Positions 8,077 to 17,457 of a DNA stretch of 64,000 nucleotides are shown in pieces. The stretch covers positions 55,617-119,616 of the forward strand of contig CAZUYK010000001.1 in NCBI GenBank assembly GCA_964624905.1. Direction: 5' to 3'. The stretch's first letter is position 1; the number at the start of each line of letters is the position of its first letter. Both the position numbers and the translations under genes were made by a program. This DNA comes from CAZRVH01 sp964624905 (lineage in GTDB: Bacteria > Patescibacteriota > Gracilibacteria > Peribacterales > Peribacteraceae). The notes under the pieces were generated by a model. The model ran no database searches. It saw nothing but the letters and a program-made list of their open reading frames with translations, and had not been told where the DNA came from.

Positions 8077-10470
8077 ATGAAACACACAAAACACACCGTC
8101 TCCGCTTTACTCATCGTCGTCCTGACGCTCACCCCCCTCTCGGCAATCGCCCAAGGAGGAGCTGAACTGATCGTGGACGACTCCATCGCGGGCATCGGCA
8201 CGCTGGTGGACGCGCATGGCGCGCAAGGCAGCGAAGCGACGCTGGTGGTGCAGTCGCCCGACGGCGATAAGAAGAGCGTGCGCATGCCGCTGCAGAACGG
8301 AGCGGGCTCCATGACGATCCCGGGGTCATTGACCCGGACCGCCGGAACCTATCGCATCGCTTTGACGCAGGACGGCGAAACCATCGCCTCCACGACGGCC
8401 GCGGTGCTTCCGGAATCCATGGATCCCGTGAGCTCCACGCTGCAAGCCGACACCCGCCATATCGATGCGGACGGCCGCGACGAGGCAACGGTGGAAGTAC
8501 AGCTGACGGATGCGTATGGGAACGTATTGCCGGGACGCCCGGTGACGCTCATTTCCAGCCGTCCGGACGATTACGTGACTCCCCTGTCTCATGAGACCGA
8601 TAACGACGGCATCCAGGCGTTCGCGATCAGCACGAAGGAAGAAGGAACGGTCGCGCTACGTGCATTGGATCTCCTGAGTGGAAACCTTTTGGCAGCATCG
8701 CTGGAAATCAACGCGGGATACGGACGCGGCGGAGACGACGATTATGCTCCGGCTTCCAAACACGTCAGCGGACAGCGCATGTACTACGCGCAGGTCAGTT
8801 CCGGATTCGATGTTATCGACGGATTCGAGGTGACCGCCCCCGCCACCATGACGGCAGGCGTGGAAGCGCCCAAGGTCACGATCCGCGCGGTGGACCGCGA
8901 CGGCAACATCGTCGAGGACTACGTGGGCACGGTCGTATTCTCGTCCACGGATCCGGATGCCACGCTCCCCAACTTTGGAAAATACACGTTCAAGCAGCGC
9001 GACCTGGGCGTGAAGGAATTCGCGCTCGTGCTCAAGTTCCGCGCCAACGGCAAGCAGACCTTCCGCGTGGAGGACCAGAACGACGACCGCATCTCCGGCG
9101 AAGCCGAGGTGACGGTGAGCGGAGGGGCGTCTGGCAATACCGGCACGCGCAACATTACGGTCACGTCCCACAAGGACGGCGACAGCGTGTCCGCGACACA
9201 GATCACGCTGACGGGAACGGCCCCCGCCCTCTCGAACCTCATCGTCATGGGAGGAACGGAGGACGTTGCTGGCGCATCCGACGAGACGGGACGCTTCTCC
9301 ATCCCGGTAACGCTTTCCGCAACGCAGCGCGACTTCACCATCCGCATCCGCGACGACGCAGGACGCAGCGACTCCGGTCCGATCCACCTCATCCTTGATC
9401 AGCAGGACCCGGAATTGAAAGACATCGTCTTCTCCCCTGACGAACCGCAGGCGGGCGACAAGATCCTAGTGACCGTGGAATCCGAACCGAAACTGAAGAG
9501 CGTCACCATGCGCCTCGACAACGGCCTGGATGCGCAGCCGGTGGTGTTGAAGGAAACGGGAACCACGGGTTCGTACCAGGCGGTGTTCACCGTCGACGAA
9601 GCCGGGGCGTACCAGCCGATCTTCACGGCGGATGACGCCGCGGGAAACAGGACGGAGCTCCGCGCGATCCTGACGGTAGGCATCCAGTCCCTCCCCATCG
9701 TGCAGAACGTCCGTGCCGAACCCCGCCTGAACGCGGTGGCATTGGAATGGGACGCACTGACCGTCCCCCTCGACGGCTACCGCGTCTATGTGGGCGATAA
9801 GGAAGACAACTTCCTCTATACACTGGACACCCAGAGCCTTACGACGAAGGCGACGGTCGCAGGACTCACTCCGGGCCGCACGTACTTCTTCGCCGTCACG
9901 GCGGTGAAAGGCGACAGCGAAAGCAAGGAGAAGAGCAAGCTCGTGCAGGCGACGGTCCTGGGACTCACCCTGGAAGTCGGCCCCTTGGACGGCGCGCTCG
10001 CCATCAAGTGGAGCAACCTGAAGGCGGACGTCCCCCTGGCTTCGTATCTCCTTGAATTCGGAGTACAAGGCGAGGAATTCACCGAGTCGCGCTTCCTGAA
10101 CGGCGAATTGCGCGAGTACACGCTGCGCGACCTCCTGAACGCCATCCCCTACCAGCTGCGCCTCACGCCGATCTCGGTGACGGGCCAGAAGTTGGACGAC
10201 TTGGCCGCGACGGGAGAAGGAACGCCGTCCGCAAAGGGAGCCGGATTCAAGCCGAGTGCGGCCGATCCGATTCCGTTCATCGACTCCGTGCATCCGGGAG
10301 GCGTCGCCCAGCCGGCGCCGCACACGCCGGGATCCGGCATTCCCCCGTTCGCCTGGTACCTCATGGCGGCAGCGGGATGCGCGGGCGTCTACCTGAGACT
10401 GCGCCACAGGCACAACGTGCAGAAGACGGCCGCGTTCCTGAACGCCATCCAGTCCCAGTACCGTTCCTAA
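8077..10470 (+). CDS. large surface protein with Ig-like and fibronectin-III domains
   Basis: A 797-residue cell-surface protein. Signal peptide at 1-25 (cleavage near AIAQ); a BIG1/invasin-like Ig domain at about 115-215; a Gly/Asp hinge (GYGRGGDDDYAP) near 218; a second Ig-like domain at about 250-350; further beta-sandwich domains at about 360-545; two fibronectin-III-like domains at about 550-720; and a C-terminal membrane helix (about 755-775) with a basic tail (RLRHRHNVQK). It is therefore anchored in the membrane with the beta domains outside, suiting adhesion or envelope architecture. TGC-TACAAT ends 12 bases before the ATG. The next gene starts 8 bases after its stop. Confidence 0.85.
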   Translation: MKHTKHTVSALLIVVLTLTPLSAIAQGGAELIVDDSIAGIGTLVDAHGAQGSEATLVVQSPDGDKKSVRMPLQNGAGSMTIPGSLTRTAGTYRIALTQDGETIASTTAAVLPESMDPVSSTLQADTRHIDADGRDEATVEVQLTDAYGNVLPGRPVTLISSRPDDYVTPLSHETDNDGIQAFAISTKEEGTVALRALDLLSGNLLAASLEINAGYGRGGDDDYAPASKHVSGQRMYYAQVSSGFDVIDGFEVTAPATMTAGVEAPKVTIRAVDRDGNIVEDYVGTVVFSSTDPDATLPNFGKYTFKQRDLGVKEFALVLKFRANGKQTFRVEDQNDDRISGEAEVTVSGGASGNTGTRNITVTSHKDGDSVSATQITLTGTAPALSNLIVMGGTEDVAGASDETGRFSIPVTLSATQRDFTIRIRDDAGRSDSGPIHLILDQQDPELKDIVFSPDEPQAGDKILVTVESEPKLKSVTMRLDNGLDAQPVVLKETGTTGSYQAVFTVDEAGAYQPIFTADDAAGNRTELRAILTVGIQSLPIVQNVRAEPRLNAVALEWDALTVPLDGYRVYVGDKEDNFLYTLDTQSLTTKATVAGLTPGRTYFFAVTAVKGDSESKEKSKLVQATVLGLTLEVGPLDGALAIKWSNLKADVPLASYLLEFGVQGEEFTESRFLNGELREYTLRDLLNAIPYQLRLTPISVTGQKLDDLAATGEGTPSAKGAGFKPSAADPIPFIDSVHPGGVAQPAPHTPGSGIPPFAWYLMAAAGCAGVYLRLRHRHNVQKTAAFLNAIQSQYRS

Positions 10471-10477
10471 GCATCCG

Positions 10478-11485
10478 ATGAGCGACTCCCCCCGCCGTTT
10501 CCGGACCATGTCCATCGGTGGGGCGACCTTCGATCTCTTCGTGTCGGCGGATGATTCCGCGATGGCGAAGCACCAGAAGGAAGATTCTTTCGTCGTGCCA
10601 TTCGGATCCAAAATCCGCGTGAACGGCATCGTCGGTTCGTTCGGGGGTGGCGCCAGCAATACGTCTGTCGGACTTTCCCGCCTGGGATGCGCTGCGACGT
10701 TCTGCGGCATCACCGCGGATGACCAGTGGGGACAGTCGATCATCGAGAACCTAAAGAAGGAGAATGTGGATGTCTCCCATGCAACGATCATCGAGGGCGA
10801 AAACGCCAGCTTCTCCATCATCCTCTCCTCCACCACGGGCGAACGCATCATTTTGAACCACCCGGGGACGAGCAAGCACCTGCACGACGTGACGTTCGCG
10901 CGCGAGGAGGCGAAATCGATGGACTGGATCTACCTCAACAGCATCCAGGAAGAGAGCTGCGTCATTGAAGACGAGATCATCAAGGTCCTGCTGGATACGC
11001 CGCACGCGAAACTGACGTGGAACCCGGGCGAGTGCCAGGTGAACATGGGCTATAAGCGCGCAAGCATCCAAAACCTCCTGAAGCAGACGACCCTCCTCCA
11101 AATGAACAAGGAAGAGGCGCTGACGTTCACCTCCGCGTCCACGCAGGAAGAAGCCCTGCGCATCCTTGCAGGCAGCGGAGCCAGGTACGTCTGCATCACC
11201 GACGGCAAGAACGGCACCATGGCGACGGACGGCGTGCAGGTCTACCACTGCCCCATCGTGGAATGCCCCGTAGTGGACACCACGGGCGCTGGGGACGCTT
11301 TCGGCACGGCCGCGACATGGGCGCTTTTGAACGGGAAGGACTTGCCAATTGCCCTAAGAGCGGGTACTATAAATGCGATGAGTGTCGTAGGGGTCGTCGG
11401 TGCCGAACCGGGCCTCCTCACAGAAACCCAGATACAATCCAGACTCGCCGCTACGCATATCGACATCTCCGTTCGCGAGTTCTAA
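10478..11485 (+). CDS. PfkB-family carbohydrate kinase
   Basis: A 335-residue ribokinase-fold sugar or nucleoside kinase. The substrate-side GG (SIGGATFDLF, residue 12 on), the PfkB signature-1 region GGGASNTSVGLSRLG (56-70) and signature 2 DTTGAGDAFG (267-276, catalytic Asp273) are intact, so it should be active. The substrate (ribose, fructose, adenosine or similar) cannot be decided. It starts 8 bases after the surface-protein gene and is probably co-transcribed. Confidence 0.88.
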   Translation: MSDSPRRFRTMSIGGATFDLFVSADDSAMAKHQKEDSFVVPFGSKIRVNGIVGSFGGGASNTSVGLSRLGCAATFCGITADDQWGQSIIENLKKENVDVSHATIIEGENASFSIILSSTTGERIILNHPGTSKHLHDVTFAREEAKSMDWIYLNSIQEESCVIEDEIIKVLLDTPHAKLTWNPGECQVNMGYKRASIQNLLKQTTLLQMNKEEALTFTSASTQEEALRILAGSGARYVCITDGKNGTMATDGVQVYHCPIVECPVVDTTGAGDAFGTAATWALLNGKDLPIALRAGTINAMSVVGVVGAEPGLLTETQIQSRLAATHIDISVREF

Positions 11486-11527
11486 ACATTGATCCGGCAA
11501 CACACTCATACACTTCCCTCACTTCCC

Positions 11528-12199
11528 ATGGCAGACGATTCTCTGATTCATATCCAGGAACTTCTCGATAGCGCGATGTCGTCCCTCAAGACGGCCAACG
11601 CTTTGCTGCGCGACATGACGGGAGTGACGGACCCCGGCCAGGAACGCCTCATGACCCGCGCGTCCAAGGTCTCCGCACCGGCATCGGTATCCGGACGCGT
11701 GATCGAAGGTATTTTCGACGGACAGAATATGGTGGACGGCGCCGGACAGAGCTACCCCGTTCCCGCCAACTACGCATCGAAGAGCAAGCTGGTGGAAGGA
11801 GACGGCATGAAGCTGACGATCACGGACGAAGGCAAATTCATCTACAAGCAGATCGCCCCGATCGAGCGCCGCATTGCCAAGGGCGTGCTCATCCAGGAGG
11901 ACGGACAGTACAAGGTCCTTGCCGAAGGCAAGCCGTACCGCGTGCTCCTCGCATCGGTGACGTTCTACCGCGCCGAAGTGGGAGACCAGGTGACCGTGTT
12001 GCTCCCCGTTCATACGGAAGCACAGTGGGCCGCCGTGGAAGCCGTCCTGCCGAAGCACCTCGCCGAAGCAGCCGCCAAACAGATGCTGAACGACAGCTCC
12101 ACCGACGGAGAAATGAGCCCGGTGATGAGCGCGAAGGAAGAAGTCGCCGATGACGAAGACGCCCCGGTGAAAAAGACGCGCAAGAAGAAGGAGGCGTAA
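11528..12199 (+). CDS. conserved hypothetical protein, probably Patescibacteria-typical
   Basis: A 223-residue soluble protein. Residues 1-35 look helical; about 55-175 form a beta-rich domain with a repeated pattern (SGRVIEGIFDGQNM, then YPVPANYASKSKLVEGD); the tail is acidic then basic (ending KKTRKKKEA). From memory similar proteins occur widely in Candidate Phyla Radiation genomes without a known role; I cannot verify this here. The tail suggests nucleic-acid contact. The start ATG 11528 follows a C/T-rich leader. Confidence 0.7.
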   Translation: MADDSLIHIQELLDSAMSSLKTANALLRDMTGVTDPGQERLMTRASKVSAPASVSGRVIEGIFDGQNMVDGAGQSYPVPANYASKSKLVEGDGMKLTITDEGKFIYKQIAPIERRIAKGVLIQEDGQYKVLAEGKPYRVLLASVTFYRAEVGDQVTVLLPVHTEAQWAAVEAVLPKHLAEAAAKQMLNDSSTDGEMSPVMSAKEEVADDEDAPVKKTRKKKEA

Positions 12200-12241
12200 G
12201 CCGATGCTTGCTGGAAATACGGTGACATGTATGCTTTTTCC

Positions 12242-12613
12242 ATGAAAGCTCTTACGCCTTGGGTGGAAAACGGCATCGTGGGCGGCATGTTGTACGTGCT
12301 CTGCGGCTTTGCAAATTTCCTCGCTTCAAACAAATGCGTCAGCCAATTCGACATGCGGTACCCTGACGAACCCGCACCGGATATCTATCATGGAAACCCC
12401 GTGTGCGATTGGATAGACTGGGCAGACACGAATATTTTTTCGGCGGTGACGAACAATATCGGACTGGATTACAGAGCCGAATTTGGGAAAACCGTATTCG
12501 TCGTGGCAGGCTTGAATTTCGTCATCGGCTTCTTGATCGCTGCACTCTTCACGATTCTGTTGCATAGACGGAAGAAAGAGCCCGCTCTGGCCTCCCAATT
12601 ACCAGTGCTGTAG
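12242..12613 (+). CDS. small membrane protein, unknown function
   Basis: A 123-residue protein with predicted membrane helices near 8-27 and 84-105 and a polar loop between (CVSQFDMRYPDEPAPD). It ends in a basic cytosolic tail. ATG 12242 is chosen because TATGCT at 12230-12235 ends exactly 6 bases upstream, the recurrent leaderless layout; an upstream in-frame ATG overlaps that box. No family recognised. Confidence 0.68.
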   Translation: MKALTPWVENGIVGGMLYVLCGFANFLASNKCVSQFDMRYPDEPAPDIYHGNPVCDWIDWADTNIFSAVTNNIGLDYRAEFGKTVFVVAGLNFVIGFLIAALFTILLHRRKKEPALASQLPVL

Positions 12614-12624
12614 GCTACGGGTCC

Positions 12625-13938
12625 ATGGCCATCTCCCGCCGCGTTTGGGTTCCCGCCAGCCTCGCCTTCGTGTGCGTGGCGGTTATCGGTGCGTATCTTT
12701 TCCTGCAACTCGATGGCACGCGCGCGTTTTTGCAAAACCTGAGCACGCAGTCGGGAAGCAACGGATCGGTGACGGGAAACCTGACGCTCTCCCCCCTGCC
12801 CGTGAATGACGCCGGTGACGAAGCGCTGCTTCATTTGAGAAAGGGAGACGTGATGGCGCTGCGCGGAGACTGGGCAGACGCTCAGAAGGAATATCAGGAA
12901 GGCGTGAACAAAGGAGGAGGACTCACGGCGCTTCGCAAGCTCGCGCAGGCGCAGCTCCAAAGGCGCGATACCAAGGGCGCGCAGGATACGCTGGACCAAC
13001 TGCGGAGGAATGGCGCCAAGGAGGAAGACCTAGTGCTCTTGGAAAGCCTCATCCATATCCGCGGAGGCGACCTGGCGAAGGCGAAGGGCGTACTGACCCT
13101 AGCGGAGGATTCCCCGCAGAAACACTACGGACTCGCGCTCGTCGCGATCGCCGAGAACAATTTGGAGGGAGCAAAGACCGAACTCCAGGCCGTGCTGGCC
13201 GGGTGGGAGCCGGTGCTGAGGGCCTACGCGAAGACGTTGCTCGGTGCGTACGAGGAGTATTCCCTCTTCCCGGAAAGCCCCCAGATCCACCTGCTCGCAC
13301 TGCTCTCCCGCGCCCTTGCGGACGTGCAGGAGTGCGAACTCGCGCTACCCATGCTGCAAACGGTGGTGAACGCGCAGGATGACTACCGCGACGCCTGGAT
13401 CGTGAAGGGGTACTGCGAACTTACGACGGAACGCCCGCAGGATGCCCTCGTATCCTTGGAACGCGCGTATCAGATCGATCCGCAGAAGCCCGAAGTGCAG
13501 TACTTCCTGGGACGCGCCTACGCCATGCAGGGGGACCACGGCAACGCGCTGACCTTCCTGCAGTATGCGCTGGAAAACGGCTTCACCCCCAAGAAGGAAG
13601 TGCGCCGCGTCATCGCCATCGAGGCATTGGCCATGGGCAACCTCACCCTCGCCATGGAACAGTACGAAGCCGATGTGTCGGACGCCGATGCCGACTTCGA
13701 CGCATACCTGACCTACGTGACGAACGCGATCACGGGAGGACGCAAGCAGGAAGCATACCTGAAGGCCAAGGAGGCGACCGAGAAGTACCCTGCGGATGCC
13801 CGTGCGTTCGACCTCCTGGGAACCGCGGCGATCGCCAACGACGCGAAGGACGAGGCACGCGCCGCGTTGCAGAAAGCGCTTGAGCTGGATCCGGAATTGC
13901 AGAGCGCCCGACAGAAATTGAACCAGCTCGGAGAATAA
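12625..13938 (+). CDS. membrane-anchored TPR-repeat protein
   Basis: A 437-residue protein with one N-terminal membrane helix (about 8-27), a Ser/Asn/Gly linker and then tetratricopeptide repeats to the end (for example around 75-120, 255-330 and 395-435). TPR arrays mediate protein-protein contacts; this one would face outside if the N terminus is in the cytosol. TAGGCT (12611-12616) ends 8 bases before ATG 12625, 11 bases after the previous stop. Confidence 0.8.
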   Translation: MAISRRVWVPASLAFVCVAVIGAYLFLQLDGTRAFLQNLSTQSGSNGSVTGNLTLSPLPVNDAGDEALLHLRKGDVMALRGDWADAQKEYQEGVNKGGGLTALRKLAQAQLQRRDTKGAQDTLDQLRRNGAKEEDLVLLESLIHIRGGDLAKAKGVLTLAEDSPQKHYGLALVAIAENNLEGAKTELQAVLAGWEPVLRAYAKTLLGAYEEYSLFPESPQIHLLALLSRALADVQECELALPMLQTVVNAQDDYRDAWIVKGYCELTTERPQDALVSLERAYQIDPQKPEVQYFLGRAYAMQGDHGNALTFLQYALENGFTPKKEVRRVIAIEALAMGNLTLAMEQYEADVSDADADFDAYLTYVTNAITGGRKQEAYLKAKEATEKYPADARAFDLLGTAAIANDAKDEARAALQKALELDPELQSARQKLNQLGE

Positions 13939-14014
13939 TTCCCCAGCTCCAAGCCTCATCCTCTTCTTCATCAAAAATGAAGACACTTCTTTCATCTTGA
14001 AGTACACTCCGCCC

Positions 14015-15187
14015 ATGAAGTACTCGATGCCCAAACACATCGCGGTCGCTATCGCAGGCGGCGCTCTCGCCGTCGCATTGGGCGCGGGCGTGATTTTCCT
14101 GGGGCAGGGATCGGACAATGATCCCGCGGACATCCTGCCCGCGGCGCAGACGCTGGCCCTCGTCCGCAACGCGGACCGGGCGAGCATGCTCACGCTGCAG
14201 ACGTACGTCATCGGATTCGATTCCATCGCACTCCCCGACCATCCGGTGGACGTCGCACTCCTCGAGCTGCCGAACGGCTCCCCCGCCTGGGCGATCTTCG
14301 ATACGCACACCGCCCCCGTGGGCATGCGTTTCAGCATCAGCGCATCCGACGCGTCGGTACAGGGCATGATCGGCGAGGGGGAGAGCAGATTGTCCGAGCA
14401 GCAATCCTACGGCGACCTGAAGGCATACCTGCGCGACGGTCCCTCCGTGTACCTGCGCTTCCCCGGCGTCGGCATGAAGCCATCGGTAGCAAGCGCCGTC
14501 TTCGCACCCGTGCAACCGGTGGCGATCCAGCTGGGAGCGGATGCGATTCGCATCGTCCTTCCGGAAGGAGATCCTTCTGCCTCGCTCGCATCCGCCTTGT
14601 CCGCGAGCACAAGGACCTTGGCCCAAAGCCGCATCCGCACCGTCGCAACGTCGCTCTTCGGATCGGCCCTGAGCCCGACGTATGACATCTGGCCCCTGGT
14701 GGAACGCGACACAAGCATCTTCCTGGCCGGCGATTCCTTTGCCGTCGCGGGAAAGGCCGGCTTATCCGTATCGGTTCGGGATGGCATCAAGAAGCTCCAT
14801 GACGCATTCGGAAGTGCCAAGGCGGGAGTGGAAGTCGTGGAACTCCCCCTGGACGACCAATTTTCCTATACCGGCGTACGCCTGACGGATGACGCGGCAA
14901 AGCGCACGTCGGAATTCCGCGACGGATTCACGATCGAAACGAGCACCCGCGGAGGAGGTAACGGATTGCTGTTAACCGCGACACAGGGATCATCGGTCGT
15001 GGTTTCGAATACCCAGGACGGACTGAAGAAAGGAATGGAGGCGCTGTCCGGGTCCGGGGCGGGATTCGGCTTTGCCCTGTCCGCCGACGAAGCCGCGCTG
15101 CGCACATTGTTCCCGGACGCCAAGGGCGCCATCCGCTGGAACGCCGACCGTGAGGGGAACCGCCTCGTTCTCTCTATCCCCCGTTAA
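14015..15187 (+). CDS. membrane-anchored protein of unknown function
   Basis: A 390-residue protein with one N-terminal membrane helix (about 7-28) and a large extracytoplasmic domain without cysteines. Motif-like stretches such as DGPSVYLRFPG and DDQFSYTGVRL do not identify a family; the overall look resembles DUF3352-type envelope proteins, which is a weak suggestion. TACACT (14003-14008) ends exactly 6 bases before ATG 14015, so a TTG at 13997 is rejected. Confidence 0.72.
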   Translation: MKYSMPKHIAVAIAGGALAVALGAGVIFLGQGSDNDPADILPAAQTLALVRNADRASMLTLQTYVIGFDSIALPDHPVDVALLELPNGSPAWAIFDTHTAPVGMRFSISASDASVQGMIGEGESRLSEQQSYGDLKAYLRDGPSVYLRFPGVGMKPSVASAVFAPVQPVAIQLGADAIRIVLPEGDPSASLASALSASTRTLAQSRIRTVATSLFGSALSPTYDIWPLVERDTSIFLAGDSFAVAGKAGLSVSVRDGIKKLHDAFGSAKAGVEVVELPLDDQFSYTGVRLTDDAAKRTSEFRDGFTIETSTRGGGNGLLLTATQGSSVVVSNTQDGLKKGMEALSGSGAGFGFALSADEAALRTLFPDAKGAIRWNADREGNRLVLSIPR

Positions 15188-15253
15188 AAAGGTACCAAAG
15201 GGCCTTCAAACTCGTTTGTATCCCCCAAAAACTTCCGCTACGCTAGCGCTCCG

Positions 15254-16156
15254 ATGATCTTCACACGCCTCGCCAAAGTCCTTTTGCCGATCTCAGTCCT
15301 GCTGATGATCTCTTCGCTCGTGCTCCTCTTCAATCCGGGCCCCCAGCTCAGCATCGAATTCACGGGGGGAACCCAGATGGAAGTGGAACTCGCGGCCACC
15401 AAGACCCAGGCGGACCTTGCCTCGGCCTTCGGATCCTTCAAGAAAGGAACGGATGCCGCCGTGGATGCAGCCATCACCAAGACGAAGACGGAAACGTACT
15501 TCGCCCGCATGCGCAACCTCAGCAACGAGGATCACACGGCCCTCCTGGCACACCTCAAGAACGCGTTGGGTGACGTCCGCGAATTGCAGTACACGACCAT
15601 CGGCCCCTCGGTGGGAGCGAACCTGAAGCAACGGGCCTTCTGGGCCCTCGCAACAGCCGTGGCAGCGATCATCTGCTACATCGCCTTCGCATTCCGCAAG
15701 ATCCCCAAGCAGTTCAGCCCGTGGTCCTTCGGAACGGTCGCGATCCTCGCCCTCGTGCACGACATCGTCATCACGCTCGGCATCTTCACCGTCCTCAGCC
15801 ACTACACGACGTTCCAGGTCGATACGCTCTTCATCTCGGCCTTGCTGAGCATCATGGGATACTCGGTCTCCGACACCATCGTCATCTTCGACCGTATCCG
15901 CGACAACATGAACGAGGACAAGCGCGGCGACTTCGAGGAAATCGCCAACCGCAGCTTGAAGCAGACTCTCACGCGCACCCTGAACACGGGTCTCGGCGCC
16001 CTCATCATGCTCTTCGCATTATTCTTCTTCGGCTCCGAAAGCATCCGCTGGTTCATGCTGGCGCTCATCATCGGAACCGTCATCGGAACGTACTCCTCCT
16101 TCTTCGTCGCGGCCCCGCTGCTGGTGTTCTGGAGGAAGCGCGCCGATAAGAAATAA
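15254..16156 (+). CDS. secF: protein translocase subunit SecF
   Basis: A 300-residue inner-membrane component of the Sec translocase that, with SecD, uses the proton motive force to pull proteins across. The N-terminal helix, the periplasmic P1 region with IEFTGGTQMEV, and the five C-terminal helices with MGYSVSDTIVIFDRIRDN are typical. SecD is not adjacent in this window, which is unusual. TACGCT ends 9 bases before the ATG. Confidence 0.93.
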   Translation: MIFTRLAKVLLPISVLLMISSLVLLFNPGPQLSIEFTGGTQMEVELAATKTQADLASAFGSFKKGTDAAVDAAITKTKTETYFARMRNLSNEDHTALLAHLKNALGDVRELQYTTIGPSVGANLKQRAFWALATAVAAIICYIAFAFRKIPKQFSPWSFGTVAILALVHDIVITLGIFTVLSHYTTFQVDTLFISALLSIMGYSVSDTIVIFDRIRDNMNEDKRGDFEEIANRSLKQTLTRTLNTGLGALIMLFALFFFGSESIRWFMLALIIGTVIGTYSSFFVAAPLLVFWRKRADKK

Positions 16157-16173
16157 GACATTCCCCCACCGCC

Positions 16174-17457
16174 ATGTCCGCCTCCCGCTTTCCCATTGAA
16201 CGTCTGAAGAAATCGCGTGTCTCCGTGACCGCGACCTTTACCGAGGAAGAATACGCCCTGGCCGAGGCCGAGGCACTGAAGCATGTGGGACAGCACGTGG
16301 AAGTGAAAGGATTCCGCCCGGGCCACGCACCCGCGGACAAGGTGCGCGAGCGCGTCGGGGAAGACAATCTCTTCGAGGAAGCCATCCGCATGCTTTTGAA
16401 GACCCACCTGCAACCGATGGTGGACGAGAACGGACTCAAGCCCATCATGCCTCCGCGTGTGGAAGCCGTGTCCCGCACGCCGGTAACGCTGAAGGTGACG
16501 TTCGTGGAGAAGCCCGAGGTCACCATCAAGAAGGCCGACAAGATCAAGGTAGAGAAGAAGCCGCACCCCGTGGACCCCAAGGATATCCAGCGCGTGCTGG
16601 ACAGCGTCCTGCAGGAGCACCGCATGGTGCAGCCGGTGGACAGGGCCGCCAAGGAGGGCGACCAGGTGACCGTCGATTTCCATGCGGAAGACGACAACAA
16701 GGTGGAAATCCCGGGCATGCGCGCGGACCGCTACAACATCGTGATCGGCAAGAGCAACCTGCTCCCCGGCTTCGAACCCGAGCTCGTGGGATTGAAGAAG
16801 GGCGACCACAAGCATTTCACCCTCACGCTTCCGGAGAAGTTCCAGCTTGAGGAATTGCGCGGCAAGAAGGCGAACTTCCACGTGACGGTCCACAACGTGG
16901 AGGAAGTCACGCTGCCGGAACTGACCGACGCGTTCGCGAAGGAGAAATTGCACCAGGACTCCGCCAAGGCCTTCACGGACATGGTGGAAAAGAGCATCCG
17001 GGACCAGGAAGAGCAGTTCGACCGCATGCGCCGCGAACGCGAATTGATGGATTTGATCCGCGAGCACACGCAGGTGGAGATCGCCGAGGAATTGATCGAC
17101 GACGAAATGCGCCACCTCATCTCCGAATGGAGCGAGCAGCTGGCCGCGCAGAAGATCAGCCTGGAAGACGCGCTGAAGTCCGAAGGGAAGGATGCCAAGG
17201 GCATGGAGGAGGAATTCAAGAAGCGCGCCGAGGAACGCTGGAAGCTGAGATTGGGCATTGGAAAACTCATCGAAGAGCGCAAGACCGACGTATCCGACGA
17301 GGAAATGCAGCTCACCTTCGATAACTTCCTGCTCGATCTGCCGGAAGACAAGCAGGCGGCCGCCAAGCGCGAATGGGAACGCAAGGGCGAGCTCTACCAG
17401 GAGCTTCGCTACCGTGCGCTGACGGAGAAGGTCTTGAAAGACCTGCTGGATCAGTGA
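16174..17457 (+). CDS. tig: trigger factor
   Basis: A 427-residue ribosome-associated chaperone. The ribosome-docking loop GFRPGHAP is at 46-53 in the N-terminal domain; the FKBP-like domain is at about 155-245; the helical C-terminal arms follow. It receives nascent chains at the exit tunnel. It begins 17 bases after secF with a C-rich spacer and no Shine-Dalgarno site, so co-transcription with secF is likely, linking two export/folding factors. Confidence 0.95.
   Translation: MSASRFPIERLKKSRVSVTATFTEEEYALAEAEALKHVGQHVEVKGFRPGHAPADKVRERVGEDNLFEEAIRMLLKTHLQPMVDENGLKPIMPPRVEAVSRTPVTLKVTFVEKPEVTIKKADKIKVEKKPHPVDPKDIQRVLDSVLQEHRMVQPVDRAAKEGDQVTVDFHAEDDNKVEIPGMRADRYNIVIGKSNLLPGFEPELVGLKKGDHKHFTLTLPEKFQLEELRGKKANFHVTVHNVEEVTLPELTDAFAKEKLHQDSAKAFTDMVEKSIRDQEEQFDRMRRERELMDLIREHTQVEIAEELIDDEMRHLISEWSEQLAAQKISLEDALKSEGKDAKGMEEEFKKRAEERWKLRLGIGKLIEERKTDVSDEEMQLTFDNFLLDLPEDKQAAAKREWERKGELYQELRYRALTEKVLKDLLDQ

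Noticed and set aside
15802..17115. 437-codon minus-strand frame over secF and tig
   Set aside because: Antisense shadow; His/Leu/Val-rich with no family and no start signal.
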